A stretch of 60,151 nt of DNA from Clostridia bacterium. Lineage in GTDB: Bacteria; Bacillota; Clostridia; UMGS1883; UMGS1540. The notes beneath the pieces were generated by a model, which worked only from the letters and a program-made list of their open reading frames with translations, did not search any database and was not told the origin of the DNA. A program made the translations under genes and the position numbers. Shown in pieces: positions 36,789 through 44,812 of the stretch; positions within the stretch are counted from its first letter, which is position 1, and every line of letters starts with the position of its first letter. The stretch spans positions 1-60,151 of the forward strand of contig JAFSCR010000019.1 of the NCBI GenBank assembly GCA_017436645.1. The letters run 5' to 3'.

Positions 36789-39353
36789 TTATTTTTTGAG
36801 AATTCTCTCCATTATAACAGCGGCTTCCGCTCTCGTTGTATGACCGAGGGGGTTTAAGGTGCCGTCAGCATTTCCTTTAATGAGACCTGCTGCCACCATG
36901 GCGGCAACGTGGGACGAAGCATAGTCTGAAATATTGCCGCTGTCAGAGAATGCAGAAAGGTCAGCCGCACCTGCAAGCTTTAAGGCACGTGAAGTCATGG
37001 TCATCATGTCCTGACGGGTAATTTCCCCTTCGGGATTAAATTTGTTATCGCCAATGCCATTGATGATGCCTGCGGCACGGCCGACAGCGAGCTCTTTTGC
37101 GTATTCGGCTGCGGAATCAACGTCTACGAAGTTTTCACCCGGCGCCTCCGTTAAACCTAATGTGCGAACGAGGAACATGGCGTAGTCGCCACGGGTAATG
37201 TTTTCCTGGGGACCGTACCAGTTTGCAGCAACGCGGTTTATAACGCCTTTTTCATTGAGGGTTTCAACGGCATCCACCGCCCAAGGATGGGAGAGCATAT
37301 CTCTAAACTTTGTGCCGCTTACATGCGAGGCATCAAAGGGTGCGGAAGGTGTTACTTTCCATACTGCCGCTTCGTGGGGGAAGAGGGTAAGATTTAAAGT
37401 GCCGTTTCCGGAAAGCGTGCCGGTCGTATCTCCTGCCATTGCTACGGCAGTAAAGTCCCCGATATTTATGGTGCCTGCGCCGTCAGAAAGGGGAATGGAA
37501 ACTGCGGTCTGCCCATTCTTCTGGCGGTTTAAGCAAATCGCATAAACATCCTTGCCGTCGGTAAACGTTGCCCACATGGCGTTTTCTGTTCTCTGGTAAT
37601 TCATAAAGGCATATTTGCCGTTTACAAAACAGTCAAACATAAACTGGCGTTCCCACGGTGCCCATTTTTCTACTACTTCTTTCCAGATGGGTCTGTCTAC
37701 CATATAGGTGGGATCCGGGTCGGAGCCTTCTGCGGCGAGGCAATGGAAGAAGTAACCGGATGCACCGGAGAAAAATGCCTGATAAGTGTGGTGACGAAGT
37801 TCATTGAGTGTGGGCATATAGCCGAGGTACTGGAAAAACTGGAGTACGATGGAGAAAGGCTTTCTGCCTTTGGATGCCTTCATGGCAATATCGAAAGCTT
37901 CCGTAATCTTTCTGCCCGAATCCGGGTCAGCACCGAAATAGGTGTCAATATCGAAAATATCACAGTAGCGGAAGCACCATTCGTAGCCGCCTACGGGAGA
38001 ATCGGGCATATAAATGGGATGATGGGGGTCGATGTTGCGGATGATTTCGTAAGCCGTAATCATTTCTTCATCGCTGTTGCCCTTCTGATACGGTTCGTCC
38101 TGCACCTTCCAGCCGAAAAGTGCCGGGTGATCCTTCCACCTTTCAACGGTTTTCTTTGTGCTTTCAATCATATCCGGATGGCCTGCACCTTTAGAGCCGG
38201 AATAGAGATTTACGAGAACAAACATTCCCTGCTCGAGGGCCTGATTCATTCTTTCTTCACGGGAAATGGATTCTGTGCCGATAAGCTGAATGACGGTAAC
38301 GCCGCCCTTTTCGGGATGCTTATTTACGATTTCGGTGGTGCCGTAGGAGCCGGCTGTAAAGTTAATTTCCTTGCCGTTTTTGCGGAACACGCCGTCAGCA
38401 CCGAGGTATGTAGGTCTGTCAAAACGGAACACGGGGAAGTCCTGATTCTGGATTTCTGCGCCTGCGCCGTCATAGACTTTCAGGCGAACGTGGTAACGCT
38501 TGCCTTTTTCCGTCATCCATTCGGTGCGGAAGGTGTAGTTTACACCATTTGATAAATTCTGAATTTTTTCCGTGTGGGTTTCCTCGCCTGCGGGGGTTAT
38601 GAGGGAAATTTCCGCACTTGCGGAAGCGGGGTCATCAAGAAAATGGGGTGTGCCGGAAAGAGTACCCGTTTCCCATTCGGTGTAGTAGAAGGTTTCATCG
38701 GTGTTTGCATCAATGGGATGGGGAGCCTTTACGAGGCGGATTTCAATATTGTCAAGATAAAAATCAGAGGGGTGTGTTCTGTTGCGGAGGTCAATCATAA
38801 CAGACTTTGCATTGGCAGGCGGCGTAAACTGACCGCTGTAACGAACCCATTCTGTGTTATGTTTAATGCCGCCACGGATGGACTTATCAAGACCAACCTG
38901 GGTAGTTACGTCGTTCCAGTCGTAATAATCAAGTGAGGAAAAATAGAGCCAGAAACCAAAATCGTAAGTCTTTTCAAAGGGAGTGGGTGCCAGTACCCAT
39001 GCTGAAATTTCATAAATTGCGCCCTTTTCAAGCCCTGTAATGGTCTGGAGGCATTCTGCATCCGAGCCGCCCTGGGCATTGGAAAGGTCAAGGCTCATTT
39101 TGCCTTCGTAAGCGTACTTGTCTGTAAGTTTTACATTTCCGTGGGGTTCCCACGCGGTGGGCTTTTCGCCGGCCACCCCTTCTTCAAAGCCTGCATTTAA
39201 AATGGTGACTGCAGGCGTAGGCTCGGGTGCGATTGCCACGGGGGCATCGGCATTGGGATTTGGTGCAATCAGTAATTCATCAGCACTTACGGCAAGGGGT
39301 GCCATCATACCGAGAAGAAGCACCATAGTGAGGAATATTGCGATTTTTTTCAT
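36789..39353 (-). CDS. SLH-anchored GH-like protein, single-CBM form (paralogue H)
   Basis: An 854-aa member without CBM1. After the signal peptide (about 1-24, ending AVSA-DE) comes a Pro/Ala-rich spacer (PNADAPVAIAPEPTPAV) in place of the missing module. The remaining CBM (about 45-215) has FGFWLYFSSLDYYDWND and an RNRTHPSDFYLDNIE variant. The barrel has Asp-Glu420-Pro and FDIDTYFG. Its SLH block belongs to the AVGRAAGIING sequence type shared with A and I, unlike its neighbour G. It is the first gene of H-G, driven by a strong promoter. Confidence 0.86.
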   Translation of the reverse strand: MKKIAIFLTMVLLLGMMAPLAVSADELLIAPNPNADAPVAIAPEPTPAVTILNAGFEEGVAGEKPTAWEPHGNVKLTDKYAYEGKMSLDLSNAQGGSDAECLQTITGLEKGAIYEISAWVLAPTPFEKTYDFGFWLYFSSLDYYDWNDVTTQVGLDKSIRGGIKHNTEWVRYSGQFTPPANAKSVMIDLRNRTHPSDFYLDNIEIRLVKAPHPIDANTDETFYYTEWETGTLSGTPHFLDDPASASAEISLITPAGEETHTEKIQNLSNGVNYTFRTEWMTEKGKRYHVRLKVYDGAGAEIQNQDFPVFRFDRPTYLGADGVFRKNGKEINFTAGSYGTTEIVNKHPEKGGVTVIQLIGTESISREERMNQALEQGMFVLVNLYSGSKGAGHPDMIESTKKTVERWKDHPALFGWKVQDEPYQKGNSDEEMITAYEIIRNIDPHHPIYMPDSPVGGYEWCFRYCDIFDIDTYFGADPDSGRKITEAFDIAMKASKGRKPFSIVLQFFQYLGYMPTLNELRHHTYQAFFSGASGYFFHCLAAEGSDPDPTYMVDRPIWKEVVEKWAPWERQFMFDCFVNGKYAFMNYQRTENAMWATFTDGKDVYAICLNRQKNGQTAVSIPLSDGAGTINIGDFTAVAMAGDTTGTLSGNGTLNLTLFPHEAAVWKVTPSAPFDASHVSGTKFRDMLSHPWAVDAVETLNEKGVINRVAANWYGPQENITRGDYAMFLVRTLGLTEAPGENFVDVDSAAEYAKELAVGRAAGIINGIGDNKFNPEGEITRQDMMTMTSRALKLAGAADLSAFSDSGNISDYASSHVAAMVAAGLIKGNADGTLNPLGHTTRAEAAVIMERILKK

Positions 39354-39383
39354 AGAATCAACTCCTTTTTAGGTTGCATCTTT

Positions 39384-39413
39384 AGTGTACCATAAATAAA
39401 GAAACGATGTCAA
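39384..39413 (-). promoter_or_regulatory. Promoter of the H-G operon
   Basis: On the minus strand TTGACA (39408-39413), 18 bp, TACACT (39384-39389), about 30 bp before the H start. Confidence 0.72.
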
Positions 39414-39474
39414 CGAAACGGAAAACGAATTTTTTTCGAATAGCAATTTTTCGAAAAAATTTTTAAAGATTTCC

Positions 39475-39504
39475 GCTTTTTCCGAAAATATTTTCGGAAA
39501 AAGC
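39475..39504 (-). terminator. Perfect palindrome ending the glycosidase-like operon
   Basis: GCTTTTTCCGAAAAT and ATTTTCGGAAAAAGC are exact complements (15-bp arms). It lies 35 bp downstream of the 39539 stop, with AT-rich sequence and T runs beyond. Confidence 0.75.
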
Positions 39505-39538
39505 TACGTTAAATTGGATAAACACAAAAAACAAAAGA

Positions 39539-42244
39539 TTACTTTTTGTCAATCCACACATAAGTTTCGGGGTGAATGTCATATTTTCCGAGATAGGAGC
39601 ACTCTTCCGAAGCGGTGCGCCAGTAAGCACAGGGATTGAATTCATCCATATTTGTGTGCAGTGCCAGCTTCATTGGTCCGCCCGTGTAGCCGAATTTTTT
39701 CATATCCAGACGGATTTCAAAATGGTTACCGCACCATTCTTCGGAAGAAGGAAGAACAGAAACTTTGTATTTTGCAAGCTCTGCCGCATGGTCTTCCGGC
39801 TTTAAGGAGAAATAGTGCCATACGCGCCAGGGGATAAAGGGCGTTCCGTTTTCTTTTATATAGACGGGCACTTCAAAATGCATAAGATGAAATTCGGGGG
39901 AAACGGTAATGCCGAGCTTGTTTTTGGAACGGTATTCGATAACGAGGTCGTCGCCGTCTTCCGAAATTTGCACCTGCGATTCGCCGCCGTCAAAATCGGA
40001 CCAGCCGGAGCCGAGCGTGTAGCGGGGTGCACCCGGTTCAATACCTTCGTAGTATTCGAGAGGTGTTTTTCTTTCGGCTACTCTTTGACGAACCACTTTA
40101 AATTCCGTTTCCAGAAGGTTTTCAAGATACTGTGCACGGCTTTCCAGTTTTTCGGGGAAGTAGCGGAAGCCTTCCGCTTCGGAATGGAAACCGAGTCGCC
40201 CGTCTTTTTCAGATATTAGGGCAAGACGGCGGCTGATTTCAATTTCTTTCCGCACGATAGCTTCCATTTCATCTAAAATCGAATCGGCATCCCCTTCCAT
40301 AAGGCCGAGCTTTTCACGAAGGAGATAGAACTTCAGAATATTTTTGCCGCTTTCAAACTGGCAATTTAGTGCAGAAGCTACAAGGCGTTGTTCGTTTTCA
40401 TCCGGCGTATCCGGTCTGAAGCCTTCCAGGAAGGAAAGACCTTTTTTCCAGGTGTCGGAAAGCTTGGTTGCAAGCTCTACGGCTTCCTCCAGCGAGTGAC
40501 CACAAAGGAGACATTCATAAATTCTGTCCCCATCCATGGGGTCGCCATACTGCCAGGACTGGGGCAACTGCCAGTTTTTCGGAATCAGCTGCAGGAGCCA
40601 TACGGGGCCGTCGTGCATGGGGCCGTAGTAGCTGAGCATAATGTTTGTGGGGTAGTAGCGATAAGCTTCCGAGAAGCATTCCCAGGCATTCACCGCTTTT
40701 TCTACCCTGGAATTTCCCCAGTAAATACCGGCAAGATGTTTAAAGAAAGCACGCTTATCGGAAAAATCGTGCAAAAATGCCATTTCCCCTGCGGCCTTGT
40801 TCATTATGGAGGGGTAATTGCCGAAGTACCAGCACTGGATAACGCCCTCCACGCCATATTCGTGCATCGCTTTGTATTTGTCAAAAAGGACACCGGGCAC
40901 GGGAACGTAAGGCACAGTTGCCACTTCGTGGGAACAGCAGACCTGCGTTTTCGCAAAAAGGGTTTTGCCGTGTTCTTTTGCGGCAAGTGCCGTTCTTTTA
41001 AACATTTCGGAAGGACCGACATAGGAAAGCCAGTAGTCAATAGCCATCCGCTCTTTCCCGAGCTGCATATCTCTGCCGTTATCCTCAAGCCCCTGAACGA
41101 TGCCTACATCGTCAGGCAGAAGACGGATATATTCTTCAATTTCATCGTAGTCCCATCCTCTGTGACCATACGTCCAGGAGAAATATTCCGCGTCCGTTCC
41201 TGTGGCACGCATACCTTCCCGCATCGCATCGGCAGCCTGTGCGAGAATTTCCGCAAGGCGTTTATCCTTGCATCTCGGGCAGGCAGAAAGTGCCTTTTTC
41301 ATATCGTCATAAATATAAGCGGAGGTGCAGTTTGTAGTGCGTTCCCCGTTTGTGCAGATGAGAGCACCTGCAAGGTCGGGGCAGGAGGAAAAGAGGGTTT
41401 CAAAGGCTTCCTTACAGTATGCCTTGCCTCTTTCCGAATCGGTGCAGAAGGAGGGACCGTCAAAGGAAGTGGCACCAGCAATATCCGTGTACTTTTCCGC
41501 CATTTCACCACGAATGCCCATAGGCTCAATGCCAAAGGCGTAAACGCGGATGCCGTATTTTTTGCATTTTGCAATCACACGGTTTAATTTATCGAGACGT
41601 CTTTGCCCGTCCTGCCCGTATTCGGGAATGATTTTGGAGGGGACAAGGTCACAAAACTTTGTGTAAATCCAAACGCCGTTAATGCCGTCGTGGGCAAGGC
41701 GGTTTAAATATTCATCGGGATAGTAATCAATATCATCGGCAAGCTCTTCACCGTTATTGGGCGGACGGTTAATGGGGGCGAAGAAGCAGTGGGAAATGCG
41801 GGCACGTATATGGGGCGTTCTGGTTGTTTCACCTTTTTTAAGGTACGGACCTTCCGCCCGGCGCATTTCGTCTTCCAGAAAAACAAGACCACGGCGGATG
41901 CCTTCCGTGTCGGCGGCAATGAGAAGGGTTTTATCTTCTTCCGTTATAATTTTGTATTCTTCAAAAACCGAGGTTTCACCACGGCGGCAATATACGGGAT
42001 ACCGCTCGCCGTCCATTTTGTAAACCTTCAAGAAAACGCTGAAATCCATATATGCCGTGTCCAGAAGGTCATCGGCAAATTCAGGCACAAGGTACATTCC
42101 CGAAACATTTACTTCTCCTTCTTCTTTTGGGCGTTTGCCGAAAGAAAAAGGCACTAAGGAATGGACGGGGGTTTTCAGTTCTTCAATAAATGTTTTTTCG
42201 GGTTGACGGTATAAAAACGGGTCAACCGGTTTTTCTCGCAGCAT
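39539..42244 (-). CDS. Large cytoplasmic TIM-barrel glycosidase-like protein with C-terminal beta module
   Basis: 901 aa with no signal peptide. Residues 1-130 resemble the alpha/beta domain preceding barrels in GH20/GH67/GH84-type enzymes (LLIAADTEGIRRGLVFLEDEM). A TIM-barrel-like region (about 145-470) begins PHIRARISHCFF and contains YLNRLAHDGINGVWIYT, KYGIRVYAFGIEPMG and the strand GALICTNGERTTNC, whose Glu could be catalytic. It also has a Cys pair in ACPRCKDKRLAEIL. A helical part follows (about 480-700). Residues 720-901 form a beta-rich module like CBM9/DOMON domains (VEIRLDMKKFGYTG type). It probably acts on an imported oligosaccharide. The family assignment is tentative. Cotranscribed with the creatininase-like gene 15 bp upstream; the ribosome site is AAGGAGG. 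Confidence 0.65.
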   Translation of the reverse strand: MLREKPVDPFLYRQPEKTFIEELKTPVHSLVPFSFGKRPKEEGEVNVSGMYLVPEFADDLLDTAYMDFSVFLKVYKMDGERYPVYCRRGETSVFEEYKIITEEDKTLLIAADTEGIRRGLVFLEDEMRRAEGPYLKKGETTRTPHIRARISHCFFAPINRPPNNGEELADDIDYYPDEYLNRLAHDGINGVWIYTKFCDLVPSKIIPEYGQDGQRRLDKLNRVIAKCKKYGIRVYAFGIEPMGIRGEMAEKYTDIAGATSFDGPSFCTDSERGKAYCKEAFETLFSSCPDLAGALICTNGERTTNCTSAYIYDDMKKALSACPRCKDKRLAEILAQAADAMREGMRATGTDAEYFSWTYGHRGWDYDEIEEYIRLLPDDVGIVQGLEDNGRDMQLGKERMAIDYWLSYVGPSEMFKRTALAAKEHGKTLFAKTQVCCSHEVATVPYVPVPGVLFDKYKAMHEYGVEGVIQCWYFGNYPSIMNKAAGEMAFLHDFSDKRAFFKHLAGIYWGNSRVEKAVNAWECFSEAYRYYPTNIMLSYYGPMHDGPVWLLQLIPKNWQLPQSWQYGDPMDGDRIYECLLCGHSLEEAVELATKLSDTWKKGLSFLEGFRPDTPDENEQRLVASALNCQFESGKNILKFYLLREKLGLMEGDADSILDEMEAIVRKEIEISRRLALISEKDGRLGFHSEAEGFRYFPEKLESRAQYLENLLETEFKVVRQRVAERKTPLEYYEGIEPGAPRYTLGSGWSDFDGGESQVQISEDGDDLVIEYRSKNKLGITVSPEFHLMHFEVPVYIKENGTPFIPWRVWHYFSLKPEDHAAELAKYKVSVLPSSEEWCGNHFEIRLDMKKFGYTGGPMKLALHTNMDEFNPCAYWRTASEECSYLGKYDIHPETYVWIDKK

Positions 42245-42259
42245 ATGTAAACCTCCTTG

Positions 42260-43009
42260 TTAATAACAGCGGCTGTGCTCACGCCAGGCCTTCAGAATGG
42301 AATTAACTGCCGTATCCACAAGCTCACGCCCCATCTCTGCGCTCATTTCCCTGGCGTTTCTTGCAAACCAGTCGTCTGCCGCGTCAAGCCGTTCAAGCTT
42401 AATAGAACCGGGGAAAAGGGCTTCCAGCATGGAACATTCGTATTTTCCTGCGTGGTCCGCATTGTAATCCTGGGGCATTCTTGCACCGTTAAATACACGA
42501 ATCCAATTCCACGGGTTATCCTCGGCAGCCATATTTTCATAAAATGCCGCATTCTTATTGTCACCCCACCAGCCGGTGCCGTTCTTTTCTTCCATATAGG
42601 CAAAAATCAGTTTCTTTGCCGCCTTCATCGAGGCGAGGGCTGTAGGCAGGAATTCTTCCGTCTGATGAAAAATTAAAATATTAATATTTTTGGTAAAACC
42701 ACTTTTAAAAAGAGAAGACAAAATGTTATAGATAAAAGCTTCCAGAACATCCGCGTCCATATTGATTGTGTTTTTTTCGGGACCGCCTACTGCATAGCTT
42801 GCCACACCGTACCATACGGGGGGAAGAATCACACAGTCCGTCTTTTCGGAAAGCTCGTTTGCAATGCCGAGGGAGACAAGCCCGTCACAGCCGTAGGGAC
42901 AATGGGTGGAATGATATTCTAAAGTGCCCACGGGCAGAAGAATGGGCCAGCCTTCTTTTTTCGCTTTTTCCAGTTCTTCCGGATAAGCAGTTTCGTAATT
43001 TATACGCAT
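42260..43009 (-). CDS. Creatininase-family metalloamidohydrolase
   Basis: 249 aa of the creatininase superfamily, which includes creatinine amidohydrolase and lactam or formamide hydrolases of other pathways. The metal-site motifs are LPVGTLEYHSTHCPYGCD (Glu, His and Asp ligands) and DHAGKYECSML (the HAGxxETS signature with Cys for Thr). The usual GHGGN loop is altered to FHQTEEF, so activity or substrate may be unusual. It is the first gene of a two-gene operon with the large glycosidase-like protein and divergent from an AraC gene. A role in removing an N-acyl or amide group from a sugar or sugar acid is inference. Confidence 0.8.
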   Translation of the reverse strand: MRINYETAYPEELEKAKKEGWPILLPVGTLEYHSTHCPYGCDGLVSLGIANELSEKTDCVILPPVWYGVASYAVGGPEKNTINMDADVLEAFIYNILSSLFKSGFTKNINILIFHQTEEFLPTALASMKAAKKLIFAYMEEKNGTGWWGDNKNAAFYENMAAEDNPWNWIRVFNGARMPQDYNADHAGKYECSMLEALFPGSIKLERLDAADDWFARNAREMSAEMGRELVDTAVNSILKAWREHSRCY

Positions 43010-43030
43010 ACAGTTTCTCCTTTCGTCTGA

Positions 43031-43059
43031 TTGACAAGGTTATTATATCATGTTATAAT
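43031..43059 (+). promoter_or_regulatory. Consensus promoter of the third araC gene
   Basis: TTGACA (43031-43036), 17 bp, TATAAT (43054-43059) with TG at the extended -10 position. This is the strongest-looking promoter in the window. Confidence 0.8.
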
Positions 43060-43071
43060 AAGAAAAGTAAA
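43042..43071 (-). promoter_or_regulatory. Promoter of the creatininase-glycosidase operon
   Basis: On the minus strand TTTACT (43066-43071), 18 bp, TATAAT (43042-43047). It is superimposed on the araC promoter, so the two must compete. Confidence 0.6.
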
Positions 43072-43087
43072 TGGTGATTCCCACCAT
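43071..43087. promoter_or_regulatory. Palindromic operator candidate
   Basis: ATGGTG-ATTCC-CACCAT, perfect 6-bp arms with a 5-bp centre, at the upstream edge of the minus-strand -35 and downstream of the araC -10. Confidence 0.45.
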
Positions 43088-43125
43088 ATAGTTGTCAAAA
43101 ACAAGCACGAAAAAGGACAGATGTT

Positions 43126-43947
43126 ATGCGGTTTCAGAAAGCGTATTTTGAAAACTTAAATATGGTGTGTCATCTGGGCGGTTATTTTGCACCTGCCTAT
43201 GAGGAGGTGTGGGAAAGAGCACCCCATACCTTTTCGCAAAATAAATTTTACTGCATAAAAAAAGGGCACATCCGCCTTGTGATTGCAGGGGTAGAATACG
43301 AAGGAAAGGCAGGGGACTGGTTTTTCATTCCTGCCGGCACCGAGCACAGCTATTCCAATTTCCCCGAGGAACCTTTTGAAAAATACTGGATGCATTTTGA
43401 TTTGTATCCTTTTGCGGCACTTACTTCTCTTTTAAATCTGCCCCACAAGGTATGCTACCCGGAAAACGGTGCGGCAGAAAAGCTTTTTAAAGCGTACGTC
43501 CGCCTTGCGGACAGTAAAAAGATGACGGACATGATTACCGTTAAGGCAATTCTTACGGCACTTCTTGCGGAATATATCCGCCTTTCCCATCCGGAGGAAG
43601 AATTTTCCGTAGGGAATATGGGGGATGAACGAATGGATGAAATTCTCGATTTTATCCGCAAAAATCTGGATAAACCGCTTTCTGTTTCCGACCTTTCCGA
43701 GAAATTTCATTTTCATCCCAATCACTTTATCCGCTTTTTCAAATCCCGTACCGGGCAGACGCCGGCAAGATATATTAAAATACTGAAAATGGAAACGGCA
43801 AAAAGATACCTTGAAAAAACAGATTTGTATGTGACAGAAATTATGGAAAAAATCGGGCAAACGGATGCTGCGAGTTTTTCCAAACAGTTTAAGAGTATGT
43901 ATTCAATGTCTCCGATGGAATACAGACGGTATTTCCGGCAGACCTGA
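43126..43947 (+). CDS. AraC-family regulator divergent from the creatininase operon
   Basis: A 273-aa regulator. The cupin domain (about 15-110) has FYCIKKGHIRLVIAGVEYEG and GDWFFIPAGTEHSYSNF. The C-terminal two-HTH domain (about 165-273) has EILDFIRKNLDKPLSVSDLS, FHFHPNHFIRFFKSRTGQTP and EIMEKIGQTDAASFSKQFKS. The ribosome site is only moderate (AAAGGACAG about 6 nt before the ATG). Patatin follows 13 bp after its stop, so the AraC, patatin and comEC genes may be one transcript. Control of the divergent creatininase-glycosidase operon is inferred from the overlapping promoters. Confidence 0.87.
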   Translation: MRFQKAYFENLNMVCHLGGYFAPAYEEVWERAPHTFSQNKFYCIKKGHIRLVIAGVEYEGKAGDWFFIPAGTEHSYSNFPEEPFEKYWMHFDLYPFAALTSLLNLPHKVCYPENGAAEKLFKAYVRLADSKKMTDMITVKAILTALLAEYIRLSHPEEEFSVGNMGDERMDEILDFIRKNLDKPLSVSDLSEKFHFHPNHFIRFFKSRTGQTPARYIKILKMETAKRYLEKTDLYVTEIMEKIGQTDAASFSKQFKSMYSMSPMEYRRYFRQT

Positions 43948-43960
43948 CGGAGGAAGCAAT

Positions 43961-44812
43961 ATGAGAAAAGGGCTCATTTTGGAAGGCGGTGCCATGCGTG
44001 GCATGTTTACCGCAGGCGTTTTGGATGTCATGATGGAAAACGGCATCACCTTTGACGGTGCCGCAGGCGTATCTGCCGGGGCGGTGTTCGGCTGTAACTT
44101 TAAATCGGGGCAGATAGGCAGAGTCATCCGCTACAACACAAAATATTGCCGGGACAGGCGCTATTGCAGTTTGTATTCCCTTCTGAAAACGGGGGATTTA
44201 TACGGTGCCGATTTTTGTTATCGGGAAATCCCTGAAAATTTAGATATATTTGATGAAGAAGCGTTTGAAAAAAACCCCATGCCTTTTTATGTGGTTGCCA
44301 CAGATGTGGAAACGGGCATGCCCGTATACCGCAGATGCAATACGGGGACGGGTGAGGACCTTCTCTGGATGCGGGCTTCCGCTTCCATGCCCATGGTGTC
44401 CCGCCCCGTCGAAATCGGCGACAGGCTTTTTCTCGATGGCGGCATGAGTGACTCCATTCCCCTTCGATTTATGGAAGGCATAGGTTACAGGAAAAACGTT
44501 GTGGTTTTAACACGCCCTGCCGCCTACCGCAAAAAGGAAAAAGGTCTTGGTGCGATGCGGCTGTTTCTTCGTAAATACCCCTATCTTGCTCTTGCCATGG
44601 AGGAAAGGCCCTATGTTTATAACGAAACCCTTTCCTATATAAAAGAGAAAGAAGAAAAGGGCGAAGTTTTTGTAATCCGCCCCGAAGAAGCATTGGATCT
44701 TGCCCGCATTGAGAAAAAACCCGAACGGCTTCGGGCAGCCTATGAAGCGGGAAGAAGGATTGCAGAAAACAAACTGGAGGGACTGAGAGATTTTTTAAAG
44801 GATAATGAATAA
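43961..44812 (+). CDS. Patatin-like phospholipase/acyl hydrolase
   Basis: A 283-aa cytoplasmic lipid acyl hydrolase of the patatin/RssA type. The oxyanion loop is LEGGAMRGMFTAGVLD. The nucleophile elbow is GVSAGAVFG with Ser38, and the dyad aspartate is in LFLDGGMSDSIPLRF. RYNTKYCRDRRYCS and VVATDVETG are typical of bacterial patatins of this size. The ATG at 43961 has GGAGG 7 nt upstream; the upstream extension of the reading frame overlaps araC and is not real. Its end overlaps the comEC start by 8 bp, so translation is coupled. Confidence 0.9.
   Translation: MRKGLILEGGAMRGMFTAGVLDVMMENGITFDGAAGVSAGAVFGCNFKSGQIGRVIRYNTKYCRDRRYCSLYSLLKTGDLYGADFCYREIPENLDIFDEEAFEKNPMPFYVVATDVETGMPVYRRCNTGTGEDLLWMRASASMPMVSRPVEIGDRLFLDGGMSDSIPLRFMEGIGYRKNVVVLTRPAAYRKKEKGLGAMRLFLRKYPYLALAMEERPYVYNETLSYIKEKEEKGEVFVIRPEEALDLARIEKKPERLRAAYEAGRRIAENKLEGLRDFLKDNE

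Noticed and set aside
16814..39353. A transposon or integrative element as carrier of the SLH array
   Set aside because: No transposase, integrase, terminal repeat or att-like duplication was seen. Recombination between copies explains the expansion.
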